A DNA stretch of 64,000 bases from positions 380,884-444,883 of the forward strand of contig NZ_VRKO01000010.1 of NCBI RefSeq assembly GCF_012271765.1, written 5' to 3'. The position numbers were made by a program, and so were the translations under genes. Of the stretch, positions 16,408-24,775 are shown piece after piece. The stretch comes from Erwinia rhapontici (GTDB lineage Bacteria > Pseudomonadota > Gammaproteobacteria > Enterobacterales > Enterobacteriaceae). Position 1 is the stretch's first letter. Every line of letters begins with the position of its first letter. Below the pieces are notes generated by a model. The model did no database searches and had not been told where the DNA came from. It was given only the letters and a program-made list of their open reading frames with translations.

Positions 16408-17196
16408 TTGACTGACTCTCCTAAAGCAAACCGTGCGCCACAGCGCGTACGTAATGAACTGCGTTTCCGCCAGCTGACGGTCACCGCGAAAACCAACGTG
16501 GCCGACAGTTTCTGGCGTATCGAATTTAGCGGTGAAGATCTCGCGGGCTTTATCTCTCCGGGCTTCGATGACCACATCAAAGTTTTTTTCCCCGATGCCA
16601 GCAGCGGTACGCTACATCTACCGGAAGTGACCGAAGACGGCGTGGTGTGGAAAGAGGGCGCACGGCCCGTTTCCCGAGACTACACACCGCTGTTCTTTGA
16701 TGGCGTAGCCAAAACGCTGACCCTCGATTTCTATATTCATGACGGCGGCGTGGCCAGTGACTGGGCCGCCCAGGCACAGCCCGGTGATGCCTTAGCGATT
16801 GGCGGGCCGCGTGGTTCTCTGGTGGTGCCGGAAGACTATGCCTTCCAGCTGTATGTCTGCGATGAAAGCGGGTTGCCAGCATTTAAACGCCGTAAGGAAA
16901 CCCTCCGCGGTCAGCGGCTCAGTCTGTTCGCCTATGTGGATGAGGTCGTCGGGCAGACCTATCTGGACGGCCTGAACGGCGTGGATGCAACCTGGGTCGG
17001 CAGCGGTGCCATGAAAACAGAGAATCTGGCTGCACTGATTGAGACATTCAACGGCATTCAGCTTCCGACAGAGGATTACTTTATCTGGCTGACCGGCGAA
17101 GCGGAGTTTGTGAAAAAGCTGAGTGATTACTTTATCGAACAGCGTGGCTGTGACGCGACCTTCGTGCGCGCCGTTGCTTACTGGCATCAGAAGTAA
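16408..17196 (+). CDS. yqjH: NADPH-dependent ferric-chelate reductase (YqjH/NfeF)
   Basis: 262 residues from a TTG at 16408, which has GAGGA 10 nt upstream and gives MTDSPKANRAPQRVRNELRFR, colinear with E. coli YqjH. An in-frame ATG five codons earlier (16393) overlaps that ribosome site. The siderophore-interacting-protein family reduces ferric siderophores or chelates in the cytoplasm. The FAD-binding motif SRDYTPLF, the FYIHDGGVASDWA block and the NADPH-side GPRGSLVVPEDYAFQLYVCD are visible. It is followed directly by the PadR regulator on the same strand; in E. coli the two genes are adjacent. Confidence 0.92.
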   Translation: MTDSPKANRAPQRVRNELRFRQLTVTAKTNVADSFWRIEFSGEDLAGFISPGFDDHIKVFFPDASSGTLHLPEVTEDGVVWKEGARPVSRDYTPLFFDGVAKTLTLDFYIHDGGVASDWAAQAQPGDALAIGGPRGSLVVPEDYAFQLYVCDESGLPAFKRRKETLRGQRLSLFAYVDEVVGQTYLDGLNGVDATWVGSGAMKTENLAALIETFNGIQLPTEDYFIWLTGEAEFVKKLSDYFIEQRGCDATFVRAVAYWHQK

Positions 17197-17215
17197 CGTG
17201 AAAACGGAGCCGCCC

Positions 17216-17725
17216 GTGTGGCATCCCGATGGCGCAGCACGTGCCGGCCACCGCAGAAAACGTCGGGAAAAAATACTCGATGCCAGCGATATCCGGCTGC
17301 TTCTGCTGCATTTCCTCAGCCACAACGCCGCGCATGGTTATGAGTTAATCAAAGCCGTTGAGGAGCTGTCGAAAGGGGAGTACAGCCCCAGTCCGGGCAT
17401 TATTTACCCCAATCTCCAGCTGCTGGAGGAGATGGAGTGCATCGCGGTAGTGGATGGTCAGGCGACACGTAAAGCCTATCGTCTGGAAGAGAAAGGGACC
17501 GAGCAGTTGCAGCAGCACGCTGCGGCACTGGTCAGCATCATTCAGCGACTGTCCACGCTGGCAGTGCTGGTGAACAACCGCAGTCTGCCGGATGTGGAAC
17601 GTGCCATCCATAATATGAAAACGGCGCTCAATGTTCGCCTGTCGCAGGACGGGATCTCGCAGCAGTCGCTGTTCGCGATTATTGATGCGCTGGATGATGC
17701 AGCGAAAAAGATTGAACGTAGTTAG
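17216..17725 (+). CDS. yqjI: PadR-family regulator, YqjI/NfeR-like
   Basis: 169 residues from a GTG at 17216 with GGAG 6 nt upstream; another GTG at 17198 is possible. The PadR winged helix is clear (LLLLHFLSHNAAHGYELIKAVEEL, then YSPSPGIIYPNLQLLEEM), and the C-terminal helices match YqjI (NVRLSQDGISQQSLFAIIDAL). E. coli YqjI has a long His/Cys-rich metal-binding N-terminus and answers to nickel and iron; here the region before the winged helix is short and holds only two histidines, so metal sensing may differ. Starts 19 bp after yqjH, surely co-transcribed. Confidence 0.85.
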   Translation: MWHPDGAARAGHRRKRREKILDASDIRLLLLHFLSHNAAHGYELIKAVEELSKGEYSPSPGIIYPNLQLLEEMECIAVVDGQATRKAYRLEEKGTEQLQQHAAALVSIIQRLSTLAVLVNNRSLPDVERAIHNMKTALNVRLSQDGISQQSLFAIIDALDDAAKKIERS

Positions 17726-17802
17726 AATAATTGTGAGTGAATTGTGTAGAGAGTGAAAGTATTGCGCAAAGACTTCTTTATTTAATTTCCTGTCTTAACA
17801 CT

Positions 17803-17829
17803 ATTCTGCGTTAATATTTAACGCAGAAT
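17803..17829 (+). terminator. 12-bp inverted repeat after the PadR regulator
   Basis: ATTCTGCGTTAA and TTAACGCAGAAT are perfectly complementary around TAT, 78 bp after the yqjI stop. No T-run follows; it could be a terminator or an operator of the TonB receptor downstream. Confidence 0.5.
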
Positions 17830-17897
17830 ATAAACGTCTTATTCACCTCGATAACTTCTTGATTAAATATTTTATCCAACCTACTATCTCTCGCTTT

Positions 17898-17916
17898 TAA
17901 AATAATAACAATTAGC
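17898..17916 (+). promoter_or_regulatory. Weak Fur-box-like site upstream of the TonB receptor
   Basis: The 16 bases AATAATAACAATTAGC (17901-17916) match 12 of 16 positions of the last part of the Fur consensus. It is 80 bp before the receptor start, a plausible place for iron control. AT-richness makes chance matches likely. Confidence 0.3.
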
Positions 17917-17997
17917 GGAGCCTGGTGAATAAGGCCTGCATTTTTTCTATTGAAGCAACCCGTGAGCAAATACTAATAACATAGTAAGGGTTATCTA

Positions 17998-20349
17998 ATG
18001 CTCACATATTCAACATTCCAGGGGATCACCGCGCCCGCGATGAAATGGGCGGTGCTGGCTACGGCCATCCATTGTGCCTGTAGCTTCGCACAGACCACCA
18101 CGGCACCTTCAGACAATAGCACGGATACTCAGGGTGAAATGACCGTCATTTCACCACGGGTGCCATTGCAGGCGGGCAGTAAAACCAGCGTCACGGTTGA
18201 GCAGATGCAGAGAAATGGGACCACCGATTTTGGTTCGGTGATGCGCTATCAGCCATTGATCAGCGCCACCGGCGTCAGTGGAGGGTCCAGCGCCGGTAAA
18301 AGCGGTTTTGACCGCAGCGGTTATACCGGTTTCAATATTCGCGGGCTGGAAAGTAACCGTGTCGGTCTTGATGTTGACGGTAGTCCGTTGCCAGATGCCA
18401 CAGGTCGCAGTTACGTCAGCCGTGCCGGATTAAATACCTTCGGTATTGGTCGCGACTATATTGATCCTTATATGTATGGCCGTGTTGATATTCAGGCAGG
18501 TGCCTCTGCCGTTGAGCAGTCAAATACCAGTATTGGCGGTACGGTTTCTTTCCGTAATAAAAGTGCGGATGATTATCTGCGTCCGGATAAAGAGAGCTAC
18601 TTTGGTTACCAGAGTGATTACGACTCCTCTAACCGTGGCTGGCACAATGGCATCACCGCTGCGGCAGGAGACAGTACCCTGCGCGGTGTGGTGGTGATCA
18701 GCCGCCGTGATGGGCAGGAAACCCGCAATAACAGCGGGACAGTCGATGCTTACCCGGCAAACTGGCATTCGACGGCGGTGATGATGTCGGGGATCTGGCA
18801 GCCAAACGATGAACACAAGTTCACCGCCACGCTGGATGACTATCATAAAACCAACCATACCCATTACGATACCTGGTCAAACGACAGCATCATTGGCGAC
18901 ACCCAACAGCAGAGCGATACGCGCCGCTGGGGGATTGCTCTGGGTGACGAGTACACGCCGGATAATGGGTGGGTCGACAGCCTGACCACGCGCCTGGATT
19001 ATCAGCATACGGAAGCGCATGACACCAGCCTGATACCGTCAACCAGCAGCCAGAGCATTGTCTATTCCGACTACAACGTTGAAACATGGGGGCTGGATAC
19101 CCGCGTCACGAAAACGCTGGGCCGTCATGATCTCAGCGCCGGGCTGAATGCACGTATGACTGACAGCGAACGTCCGTTCCGTCAGTCTCCGGCCCCCAGT
19201 GTCTACAGCGTGATCATGCAGCCGCAGGCCGACAGCCGTACCTATATTCTCGGCGGATATCTCCAGGACAAAATCAATTTCGACGTGGAGGGCAGCAAGT
19301 TCGCCGTGATCCCGGCGGTGCGTCTGGCTTATCAAAACACCAGGCCGCAGAACCTCAGTAGCCTGACCACGGGCAGTACGGTGCTGACGGAGTCAGAGCT
19401 GGAAACGCTGTACGGCAAAGCCAACAGCGATAGCCAGGTTCTGCCCTCGCTGACCTTACAGTATGAGTTAACGCCGTCACTGCTGACTTACGTGCAGTAC
19501 AAGCGCGGCGCGCAGTTCCCGAACGCCAGTCAGCTTTATGGTTCGTGGAACCTCGGATCGTCCTATGCCGGTACGGCGCAGTATGCGCTGATCGGCAATA
19601 CCGATCTGGAAACCGAAACCAGTAACAACGTCGAGTGGGGCCTGAAGGGCAACGTGACTGAAGGCGTCAACTTCAGCGCGGCGATGTTCTATAACTCTTA
19701 TAAGAACTTTATCGCCAATACCCGCTACACCCGATCGGGTAATCCGGAAAAATTCACCAACGTACCGTCAAATATTTACACCGTTTATCAGGCTGAGAAC
19801 CGTGATAAAGCCTATATCTGGGGCGGTGAGATGAGTACCAAAGTGAACGTCGGCACCTGGTTTAACGCGCTCAATGGCCTGAGTACAACTCTGGCTGTGG
19901 GCTACAGCGAAGGGAAATCGAAGTCCAGCTACAGCGGCGACAGCTATGTTGATCTCGACAGCGTGGCACCGATGAAAGCGGTAGTGGGTATGGCCTGGGA
20001 TGATCCTGCACAGCGTTATGGTGCGGCGGTCACCGCGACCTTTGTGAAAGGCAAAAAAGCCGAGTCCACCAGCCGTGAAAGCTATAGCAACACCGGGACC
20101 GCGCTGGCCAGTGGCAGCGATGACTACACCCGCATCCCGGGTTACGGCATGGTGGATATGACGGCGTACTGGCGTGTGGCGAAAAACATGAAGTTAAGCG
20201 GGGGCATCTATAACCTGACTGACCGCAAATACTGGGATTACCTCAGCAGCCGTCAGCTGACAAGCACCAGCACACAGGATGCGTATGAGCAGGCGCTGGC
20301 CGTCATGCCGGGCCGTACCTTCCAGTTGGGTGTCAATGTTGATTTCTGA
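17998..20349 (+). CDS. TonB-dependent outer-membrane receptor, haem/haemoglobin type
   Basis: 783 residues: signal peptide to about residue 31 (ending CSFAQ), plug domain about 45-170 (TDFGSVMRYQPLI, FNIRGLESNRVGLDVDG, VDIQAGASAVEQSNTSIGGTVSF), then a 22-strand barrel ending in the aromatic FQLGVNVDF. Plug features and the tail LTDRKYWDYLSSR resemble the haemoglobin/transferrin/lactoferrin receptor family. The FRAP and NPNL boxes of classical haem receptors are altered (QFPNASQLY and GNTDLETE), so the ligand could differ. No haem-degradation or ABC genes are adjacent; the nearest iron gene is the ferric reductase upstream. A strong terminator follows. Confidence 0.85.
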   Translation: MLTYSTFQGITAPAMKWAVLATAIHCACSFAQTTTAPSDNSTDTQGEMTVISPRVPLQAGSKTSVTVEQMQRNGTTDFGSVMRYQPLISATGVSGGSSAGKSGFDRSGYTGFNIRGLESNRVGLDVDGSPLPDATGRSYVSRAGLNTFGIGRDYIDPYMYGRVDIQAGASAVEQSNTSIGGTVSFRNKSADDYLRPDKESYFGYQSDYDSSNRGWHNGITAAAGDSTLRGVVVISRRDGQETRNNSGTVDAYPANWHSTAVMMSGIWQPNDEHKFTATLDDYHKTNHTHYDTWSNDSIIGDTQQQSDTRRWGIALGDEYTPDNGWVDSLTTRLDYQHTEAHDTSLIPSTSSQSIVYSDYNVETWGLDTRVTKTLGRHDLSAGLNARMTDSERPFRQSPAPSVYSVIMQPQADSRTYILGGYLQDKINFDVEGSKFAVIPAVRLAYQNTRPQNLSSLTTGSTVLTESELETLYGKANSDSQVLPSLTLQYELTPSLLTYVQYKRGAQFPNASQLYGSWNLGSSYAGTAQYALIGNTDLETETSNNVEWGLKGNVTEGVNFSAAMFYNSYKNFIANTRYTRSGNPEKFTNVPSNIYTVYQAENRDKAYIWGGEMSTKVNVGTWFNALNGLSTTLAVGYSEGKSKSSYSGDSYVDLDSVAPMKAVVGMAWDDPAQRYGAAVTATFVKGKKAESTSRESYSNTGTALASGSDDYTRIPGYGMVDMTAYWRVAKNMKLSGGIYNLTDRKYWDYLSSRQLTSTSTQDAYEQALAVMPGRTFQLGVNVDF

Positions 20350-20372
20350 TAAAGCGATTGAGGCATAAAAAA

Positions 20373-20404
20373 ACGGCGCAGCCTCATCAGGCTGCGCCGT
20401 TTTT
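20373..20404. terminator. Strong bidirectional terminator
   Basis: ACGGCGCAGCCT and AGGCTGCGCCGT pair perfectly over 12 bp around CATC, with A-run before and T-run after. It serves the convergent TonB receptor and flavin reductase genes. Confidence 0.92.
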
Positions 20405-20413
20405 ATTGAGCGG

Positions 20414-21514
20414 TTACTCGCCTAAACGATAGCGTTCCAGCCAGTGCGCGTAAGGCGCAGGCAGTACCCAGGATGGGCGCTCAACGTTCAGTTTCTTCGC
20501 CAGATAGTACGGATAATGCGGGTTGGCGAGGTGCGCACGACCAATCATCACCAGATCCATCTGCTGTTCGGCAATCACCCGCTCAGCCACGTCCGGCGCT
20601 TCAATGCCCCAGGATGATGCCACCGGTAAACCGGCTTCACGGCGCACGCGTTCTGCCACCGGTGCCAGGAAGGCCGATCCCCACGGGATCTCGGTTTCAG
20701 CAATCGTGAAGCCCACGCTGACATTCAGCAAATCCAGACCGCCATCACGCATCAGTCGCGTCAGTTCGATCGATTCCGCCAGCGTCTGCTCATCACGTCC
20801 GTCATATTCGATTACGCCAAAACGTGCCGTCAGCGGCAGATTTTCTGGCCATACTTCGCGAACAGCGGCCAGGGTTTCCAGCAGGAAGCGGCTGCGCCCG
20901 GCGAAGTCTCCGCCGTACTGGTCGTTACGCTGGTTAGCGTGGACTGAGAAGAAGCTCTGGGCCAGATAGCCGTGCGCGAAGTGCAGCTCCAGCCATTCAA
21001 AACCGGCATCCCGTGCACGACGTGCGGCCGCGACAAAATCGCTTTTCACCCGGGTAATATCATCCAGCGTCATGGCCTTCGGCACCTGTGGGAGATGGTG
21101 CCCAAAGGCGACTGCAGACGGAGCGAGGGTTGCCCAGCCACGACTGTCCCCGGCGGCGATATGATCATCACCTTCCCACGGACGGTTGGCGCTGGCTTTA
21201 CGTCCGGCATGGCCGATCTGAATACCCGGCACGGCCCCGGCGGCTTTAATCGATGCGGCAATTTTTGCCATTCCTTCAGCCTGCTGATCATTCCACAGCC
21301 CGGTACATGCCGGAGTGATACGGCCTTCCGGTGACACCGCCGTGGCTTCGACAATGACCAGCCCGGCACCGCCGCGCGCCAGCGCCGGGTAGTGCACCTG
21401 ATGCCAGTCAGTGGTCAGGCCCTCTTCGGCGCTGTACTGACACATGGGTGGGATGGCGATGCGGTTACGTAACGTGACGTCTTTCAGTGTGAAAGGAGTA
21501 AACAGTGCAGACAT
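20414..21514 (-). CDS. NADH:flavin oxidoreductase, old yellow enzyme family (YqjM-like)
   Basis: 366 residues from the ATG at 21514 (MSALFTPFTLKDVTLRNRI). FMN-dependent ene-reductases of this kind reduce activated C=C bonds with NAD(P)H. Motifs: PPMCQYSAEEG with the cysteine of the thermophilic-like OYE subclass, QIGHAGRKAS with substrate-binding histidine, LELHFAHGYLAQSFFS with the second histidine, and the FMN phosphate block DLVMIGRAHLANPHYP. A LysR gene on the same strand lies 87 bp upstream and may regulate it. Confidence 0.9.
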   Translation of the reverse strand: MSALFTPFTLKDVTLRNRIAIPPMCQYSAEEGLTTDWHQVHYPALARGGAGLVIVEATAVSPEGRITPACTGLWNDQQAEGMAKIAASIKAAGAVPGIQIGHAGRKASANRPWEGDDHIAAGDSRGWATLAPSAVAFGHHLPQVPKAMTLDDITRVKSDFVAAARRARDAGFEWLELHFAHGYLAQSFFSVHANQRNDQYGGDFAGRSRFLLETLAAVREVWPENLPLTARFGVIEYDGRDEQTLAESIELTRLMRDGGLDLLNVSVGFTIAETEIPWGSAFLAPVAERVRREAGLPVASSWGIEAPDVAERVIAEQQMDLVMIGRAHLANPHYPYYLAKKLNVERPSWVLPAPYAHWLERYRLGE

Positions 21515-21601
21515 AATCAACCTGTAAAGTGAGAAAATACGGGAAACAGTGCGCCACACTAAGGCACGTGATACGGCGGACGATAAGCTGTGAGTGCTGT
21601 A

Positions 21602-22501
21602 TCAGTGGGTTAGCATCTTTAACAACAGTGTACGCAGCCAGCGATGCCCGGGATCGCGATGGCTGCGTTCATGCCAGACCACGCTTTTACTGAACCCGAC
21701 GATCGTCAAAGGCGGCGCGAGCTGGATCAAACCGTGGGTATGCTGCGCCAGTCGCTGCGGTACAACGGCTATCAGATCGCTGCTGCGCAGGATCTCAGGC
21801 AGTACCAGAAAACTGTTCACTGCCAGCGTCACCCGACGCTCGCGACCCAATGTGGCCAGCGCCTCGTCGGTCACACCACGAAACTGTGTGCCGCTGTGTG
21901 ACACCAGTGCATGGTCGAGTGCGCAGAAGCGGTCAAGTGAGAGCGCACCCGATGCTGCATCCGGATGCCCGGTGCGCAACAGGCAAACATACTGCTCCTC
22001 AAACAGCGGGTGGGCATGCAGGTCAGGTGGGGTGGTCTCTGGCGTGACCAGCGCCATATCCACCTCTCCTTGTGCCATCTGTGCGGCCAGCTGTTCGTTG
22101 ACCACCGGCTGCACGCTGACCCGCACTCCCGGTGCCTGCTGGCGCAGCGCCGTAATAAACGGCACCACTACGGCACTGAGCGCGTAATCGGTGGCGGCAA
22201 TCCGCAGCGACATCTGCGCACGGGCAGCATCGAAGACCTTCGGTTGCAGGAGCAGGCTGACTTCAGCCAGGATTTGCTTCACCGGAGCGGCCAGCTCCAG
22301 CGCACGCAGAGTCGGCGTAATGCCGTGACGGTTACGGATAAACAGCGGGTCGTTAAAACATTCGCGCAGCCGGGTCAGCATGCCACTGACGGCGGGTTGC
22401 GTCAGGGCCAGACGCTGAGCAGCGCGTGTCACACTGCATTCATCCAGCAGGGCATCCAGGGTTTTCAGCAGGTTAAGATCAAGGGTTCGGAGATCGGCCA
22501 T
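21602..22501 (-). CDS. LysR-family transcriptional regulator
   Basis: 299 residues. HTH at about 18-45 (CSVTRAAQRLALTQPAVSGMLTRLRE), then the LysR effector domain from about 92. N-terminus DLNLLKTLDALLDE resembles the NodD/SyrM-like LysR branch. It stands upstream of the flavin oxidoreductase on the same strand and is divergent from the SRPBCC gene, so either could be its target. Confidence 0.9.
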   Translation of the reverse strand: MADLRTLDLNLLKTLDALLDECSVTRAAQRLALTQPAVSGMLTRLRECFNDPLFIRNRHGITPTLRALELAAPVKQILAEVSLLLQPKVFDAARAQMSLRIAATDYALSAVVVPFITALRQQAPGVRVSVQPVVNEQLAAQMAQGEVDMALVTPETTPPDLHAHPLFEEQYVCLLRTGHPDAASGALSLDRFCALDHALVSHSGTQFRGVTDEALATLGRERRVTLAVNSFLVLPEILRSSDLIAVVPQRLAQHTHGLIQLAPPLTIVGFSKSVVWHERSHRDPGHRWLRTLLLKMLTH

Positions 22502-22624
22502 GGTGCAGACTCACTGATTAAGATATTAGAATATAGAATATCTTAAATAAAAAATGACGATTGGTTTTATGTCTCAGGCCGGTGCAGCATAGCGGTGAAT
22601 TCAATCTTAATGAAGGCACTCCCG

Positions 22625-23137
22625 ATGAACAGCATTAACTGGCCACAAGGCTATATTCCCGGTTTTAGCGATAACTTTGCCTCCAATGAAATGGTCATCA
22701 CCGGGGTCAGCGTCGCCGCCCTGTGGGACAAGCTGACCGATACGGCGGCATGGCCGGGTTACTACAGCAATGCCAGTGATATACATTTCCGCGATGGCAC
22801 TGGCCCACGACTGACGGATGGCGCACGCTTCCGCTTTACCACTTTTGGTTTCCTGGTCGAGGCCGAAGTGAACGAATTTGAGCCACCGCTGGCGGGCAGC
22901 GCAGGACGCATTGCCTGGCATGGCTGGTGCGGTGACGACAGCGAAAGCCGCCTGGATGTGCATCATGCCTGGCTGATTGAAGCGCTGCCGGGCGGCCGCG
23001 TCCGCTTGCTGACGCAGGAAACACAGAACGGTAAACCTGCCCGCGATCTGGCGTCTGCCCGCCCCAATCCGATGATCAATGGTCATCAGGCGTGGCTGGA
23101 CGGCATGATTGCAGCAGCCCGCACCGCGCAGCAATAA
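22625..23137 (+). CDS. SRPBCC-family (polyketide cyclase-like) protein
   Basis: 170 residues from the ATG at 22625, with GAAGG upstream; earlier in-frame GTG and ATG codons (22595, 22610) are possible. A single START/SRPBCC-like domain is suggested by VSVAALWDKLTDTAAWPGYYSNAS near residue 30 and the alternating strand pattern TDGARFRFTTFGFLVEAEVNEFEPP. Such proteins bind small hydrophobic ligands in a helix-grip cavity; no specific ligand can be named. Divergent from the LysR gene, a common regulator/target layout. Confidence 0.75.
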   Translation: MNSINWPQGYIPGFSDNFASNEMVITGVSVAALWDKLTDTAAWPGYYSNASDIHFRDGTGPRLTDGARFRFTTFGFLVEAEVNEFEPPLAGSAGRIAWHGWCGDDSESRLDVHHAWLIEALPGGRVRLLTQETQNGKPARDLASARPNPMINGHQAWLDGMIAAARTAQQ

Positions 23138-23248
23138 GTTCACCTTATCAGGTAATAAGTAGAATGTTGCTGGAGGGAGAGTGAAAGTCTGCCAGGTTAT
23201 TAACGTGTTTTTCCTCTTACCCTGACGTTAATAATAAAGGTACCCGCA

Positions 23249-24187
23249 ATGAAACAGGACATTCTGATTATTCAGCCACTGATGCCGGAACTGAGCGAGG
23301 TTCTGCACCAGCACTATCACTGTCATCGTCTGTATGAACAGACGGACATGGCTGCCTTTCTTGAGGAACATGCAGGCAAGATCAAAGCGGTTGCCACCCG
23401 GGGAGATGTCGGATTGGCGGCCGATTTGATGGCTGCGCTGCCTGCGTTGGAACTGATCGCTGTTTTTGGTGTTGGCACCGATGGTATCGATCTGTCGGCT
23501 GCCCGCGATCGCGATATCACGGTGACCATCACCTCCGGCATTCTGACGGATGACGTGGCGGATCTGGCACTGGCGCTGATGCTTGGTGTGTCACGACAGA
23601 TCGTGGCGCAGGATGCGTTTCTGCGCAGCGGGGCCTGGCAGGAACGCCCGCCGCAGTTGGGTTATAAGCTGTGCGGTAAACGCGTGGGGATTATGGGGCT
23701 GGGTAAGATTGGTGCCGCTATTGCCCGGCGCTGTGCGGGCTTTGATATGCAGGTCGGTTACTGCAACAGTCGCCAGAGCAGTGAGCCAGGATGGCAGCGT
23801 TTTGGCGATTTGCATCAGCTGGCGCAGTTCAGTGATTTCCTGGTGCTGGCCGTGCCGGGAGATGAACGTAATCGCAAGATGGTGGATGCGGATATCCTCA
23901 GCGCGCTGGGGAAAGAGGGCATTTTGATTAACGTTGCCCGTGGGGCGGTAGTGAATGAGGATGATCTGATCGAAGCACTGCAAAATCATGCCATTCGCGG
24001 GGCAGGACTGGATGTGTTTGACAATGAACCGACGATTGATACACGTTTTGCGGCGCTGACCAACACGGTTCTGATGCCGCATATTGCCAGTGCAACGGTC
24101 GAGACGCGTCAGGCGATGGCACAAAATGTGGTGGATAATCTGGCGGGATGGTTTGCAGGGAAGGGGGCGGTCACGCCCGTGGAGTAG
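23249..24187 (+). CDS. D-isomer-specific 2-hydroxyacid dehydrogenase (hydroxypyruvate/glyoxylate reductase type)
   Basis: 312 residues. NAD(P)-dependent reduction of 2-oxoacids. The split substrate-binding domain surrounds a Rossmann domain with GIMGLGKIGAAIARR (about 150-164). Catalytic residues of the family are visible: Arg in NVARGAVV, Glu in DVFDNEP and His in MPHIASAT. The family is broad, so glyoxylate, hydroxypyruvate or another 2-oxoacid could be the substrate. It is the last gene before the left copy of the structured repeat. Confidence 0.88.
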   Translation: MKQDILIIQPLMPELSEVLHQHYHCHRLYEQTDMAAFLEEHAGKIKAVATRGDVGLAADLMAALPALELIAVFGVGTDGIDLSAARDRDITVTITSGILTDDVADLALALMLGVSRQIVAQDAFLRSGAWQERPPQLGYKLCGKRVGIMGLGKIGAAIARRCAGFDMQVGYCNSRQSSEPGWQRFGDLHQLAQFSDFLVLAVPGDERNRKMVDADILSALGKEGILINVARGAVVNEDDLIEALQNHAIRGAGLDVFDNEPTIDTRFAALTNTVLMPHIASATVETRQAMAQNVVDNLAGWFAGKGAVTPVE

Positions 24188-24233
24188 AAATATCCACACA
24201 AAAATTAATGGCTTCCTGTCTGGCTTCAGGTCC

Positions 24234-24335
24234 GGGGCCAGTTTGAGCATGCCGGATCGGCAAGACCCGCTTCCCTGCGGGCCTCGGCACGCGACGTCCT
24301 GTCGCGTGACGTCCGGCTTACCTCAAACTGGCCCC
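24234..24335 (+). repeat. 102-bp hairpin unit with 14-bp terminal inverted repeats
   Basis: The ends GGGGCCAGTTTGAG and CTCAAACTGGCCCC are perfect inverted repeats. Inside, CACGCGAC (24288-24295) pairs with GTCGCGTG (24301-24308) and CCCGC pairs with GCGGG. The counterpart is 35432-35534. It resembles a MITE-like or REP-like palindromic unit; I do not know it by name. Confidence 0.9.
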
Positions 24336-24699
24336 CTCCCCGCAAGATAGCGCTCGCTGTGGGTTTTAAAAGCATCAGAACGTGACGATCTCTGCGGATT
24401 GACTGGAATCAGAATTCTGGGCTTTGGGATGGGTTCGGGTTTTGACCTGGATTTTGACGTTGAGGCGGCATTCAGCAGCGCTGAGGAAGCACAGTGAACC
24501 AGGACGAACCGCCAGGACGGCGGTGAGAGGGAGAGCCGGCACAGGGATGTGCCGTCACGACCGCTCCGTCGGTGAACGACGCTTGCGAAGGCACCCGCTG
24601 AAAGCGGGCGATGCGCCTGCCGCAAGCCCGGATTCCAAAGGGCGGGGCGACTGCCGCCCTTTGGTCGCTCAGCCCGCGCAGCGGGAAAGCGAAACGCCC

Positions 24700-24729
24700 T
24701 TGACGTTGACGTTGACGTTGACGTTGACC
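24700..24729 (+). repeat. TTGACG hexamer tandem repeat (4 perfect + TTGACC)
   Basis: Four TTGACG units and one TTGACC close the element on the cassette side, 47 bp from the rraA-like stop codon. In copy 2 the same position carries five 12-bp units, so the array varies in unit and number. Confidence 0.95.
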
Positions 24730-24775
24730 TGGACAATCGTGCAGATCAGCAGAGCCTGCGACAGATCGCAAAAGC

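Larger units (their letters stand above)
24192..24740 (+). repeat. Structured repeat element, copy 1 (inverted relative to copy 2 at 35033-35572)
   Basis: About 550 bp with no credible gene. Three parts: a 102-bp hairpin unit with 14-bp terminal inverted repeats (24234-24335), a divergent middle, and a conserved block (24451-24699) ending in TTGACG tandem repeats. Block hairpins include CCAAAGGGCG/CGCCCTTTGG, GGCACAGGGATGTGCC and CCCGCT/AGCGGG. The second copy lies 10.3 kb away on the opposite strand. Frames across the two copies are broken by indels that are not multiples of three, so the open frames seen in it are not genes. It lies directly downstream of the leftward rraA-like/aminotransferase transcript. 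Confidence 0.9.

Noticed and set aside
17728..17745. AATTGTGAGTGAATTG resembling half of the lac operator, 5 kb from the LacI-like gene
   Set aside because: Only one half-site fits and the right half is not symmetric. Chance match is likely; not reported as an operator.
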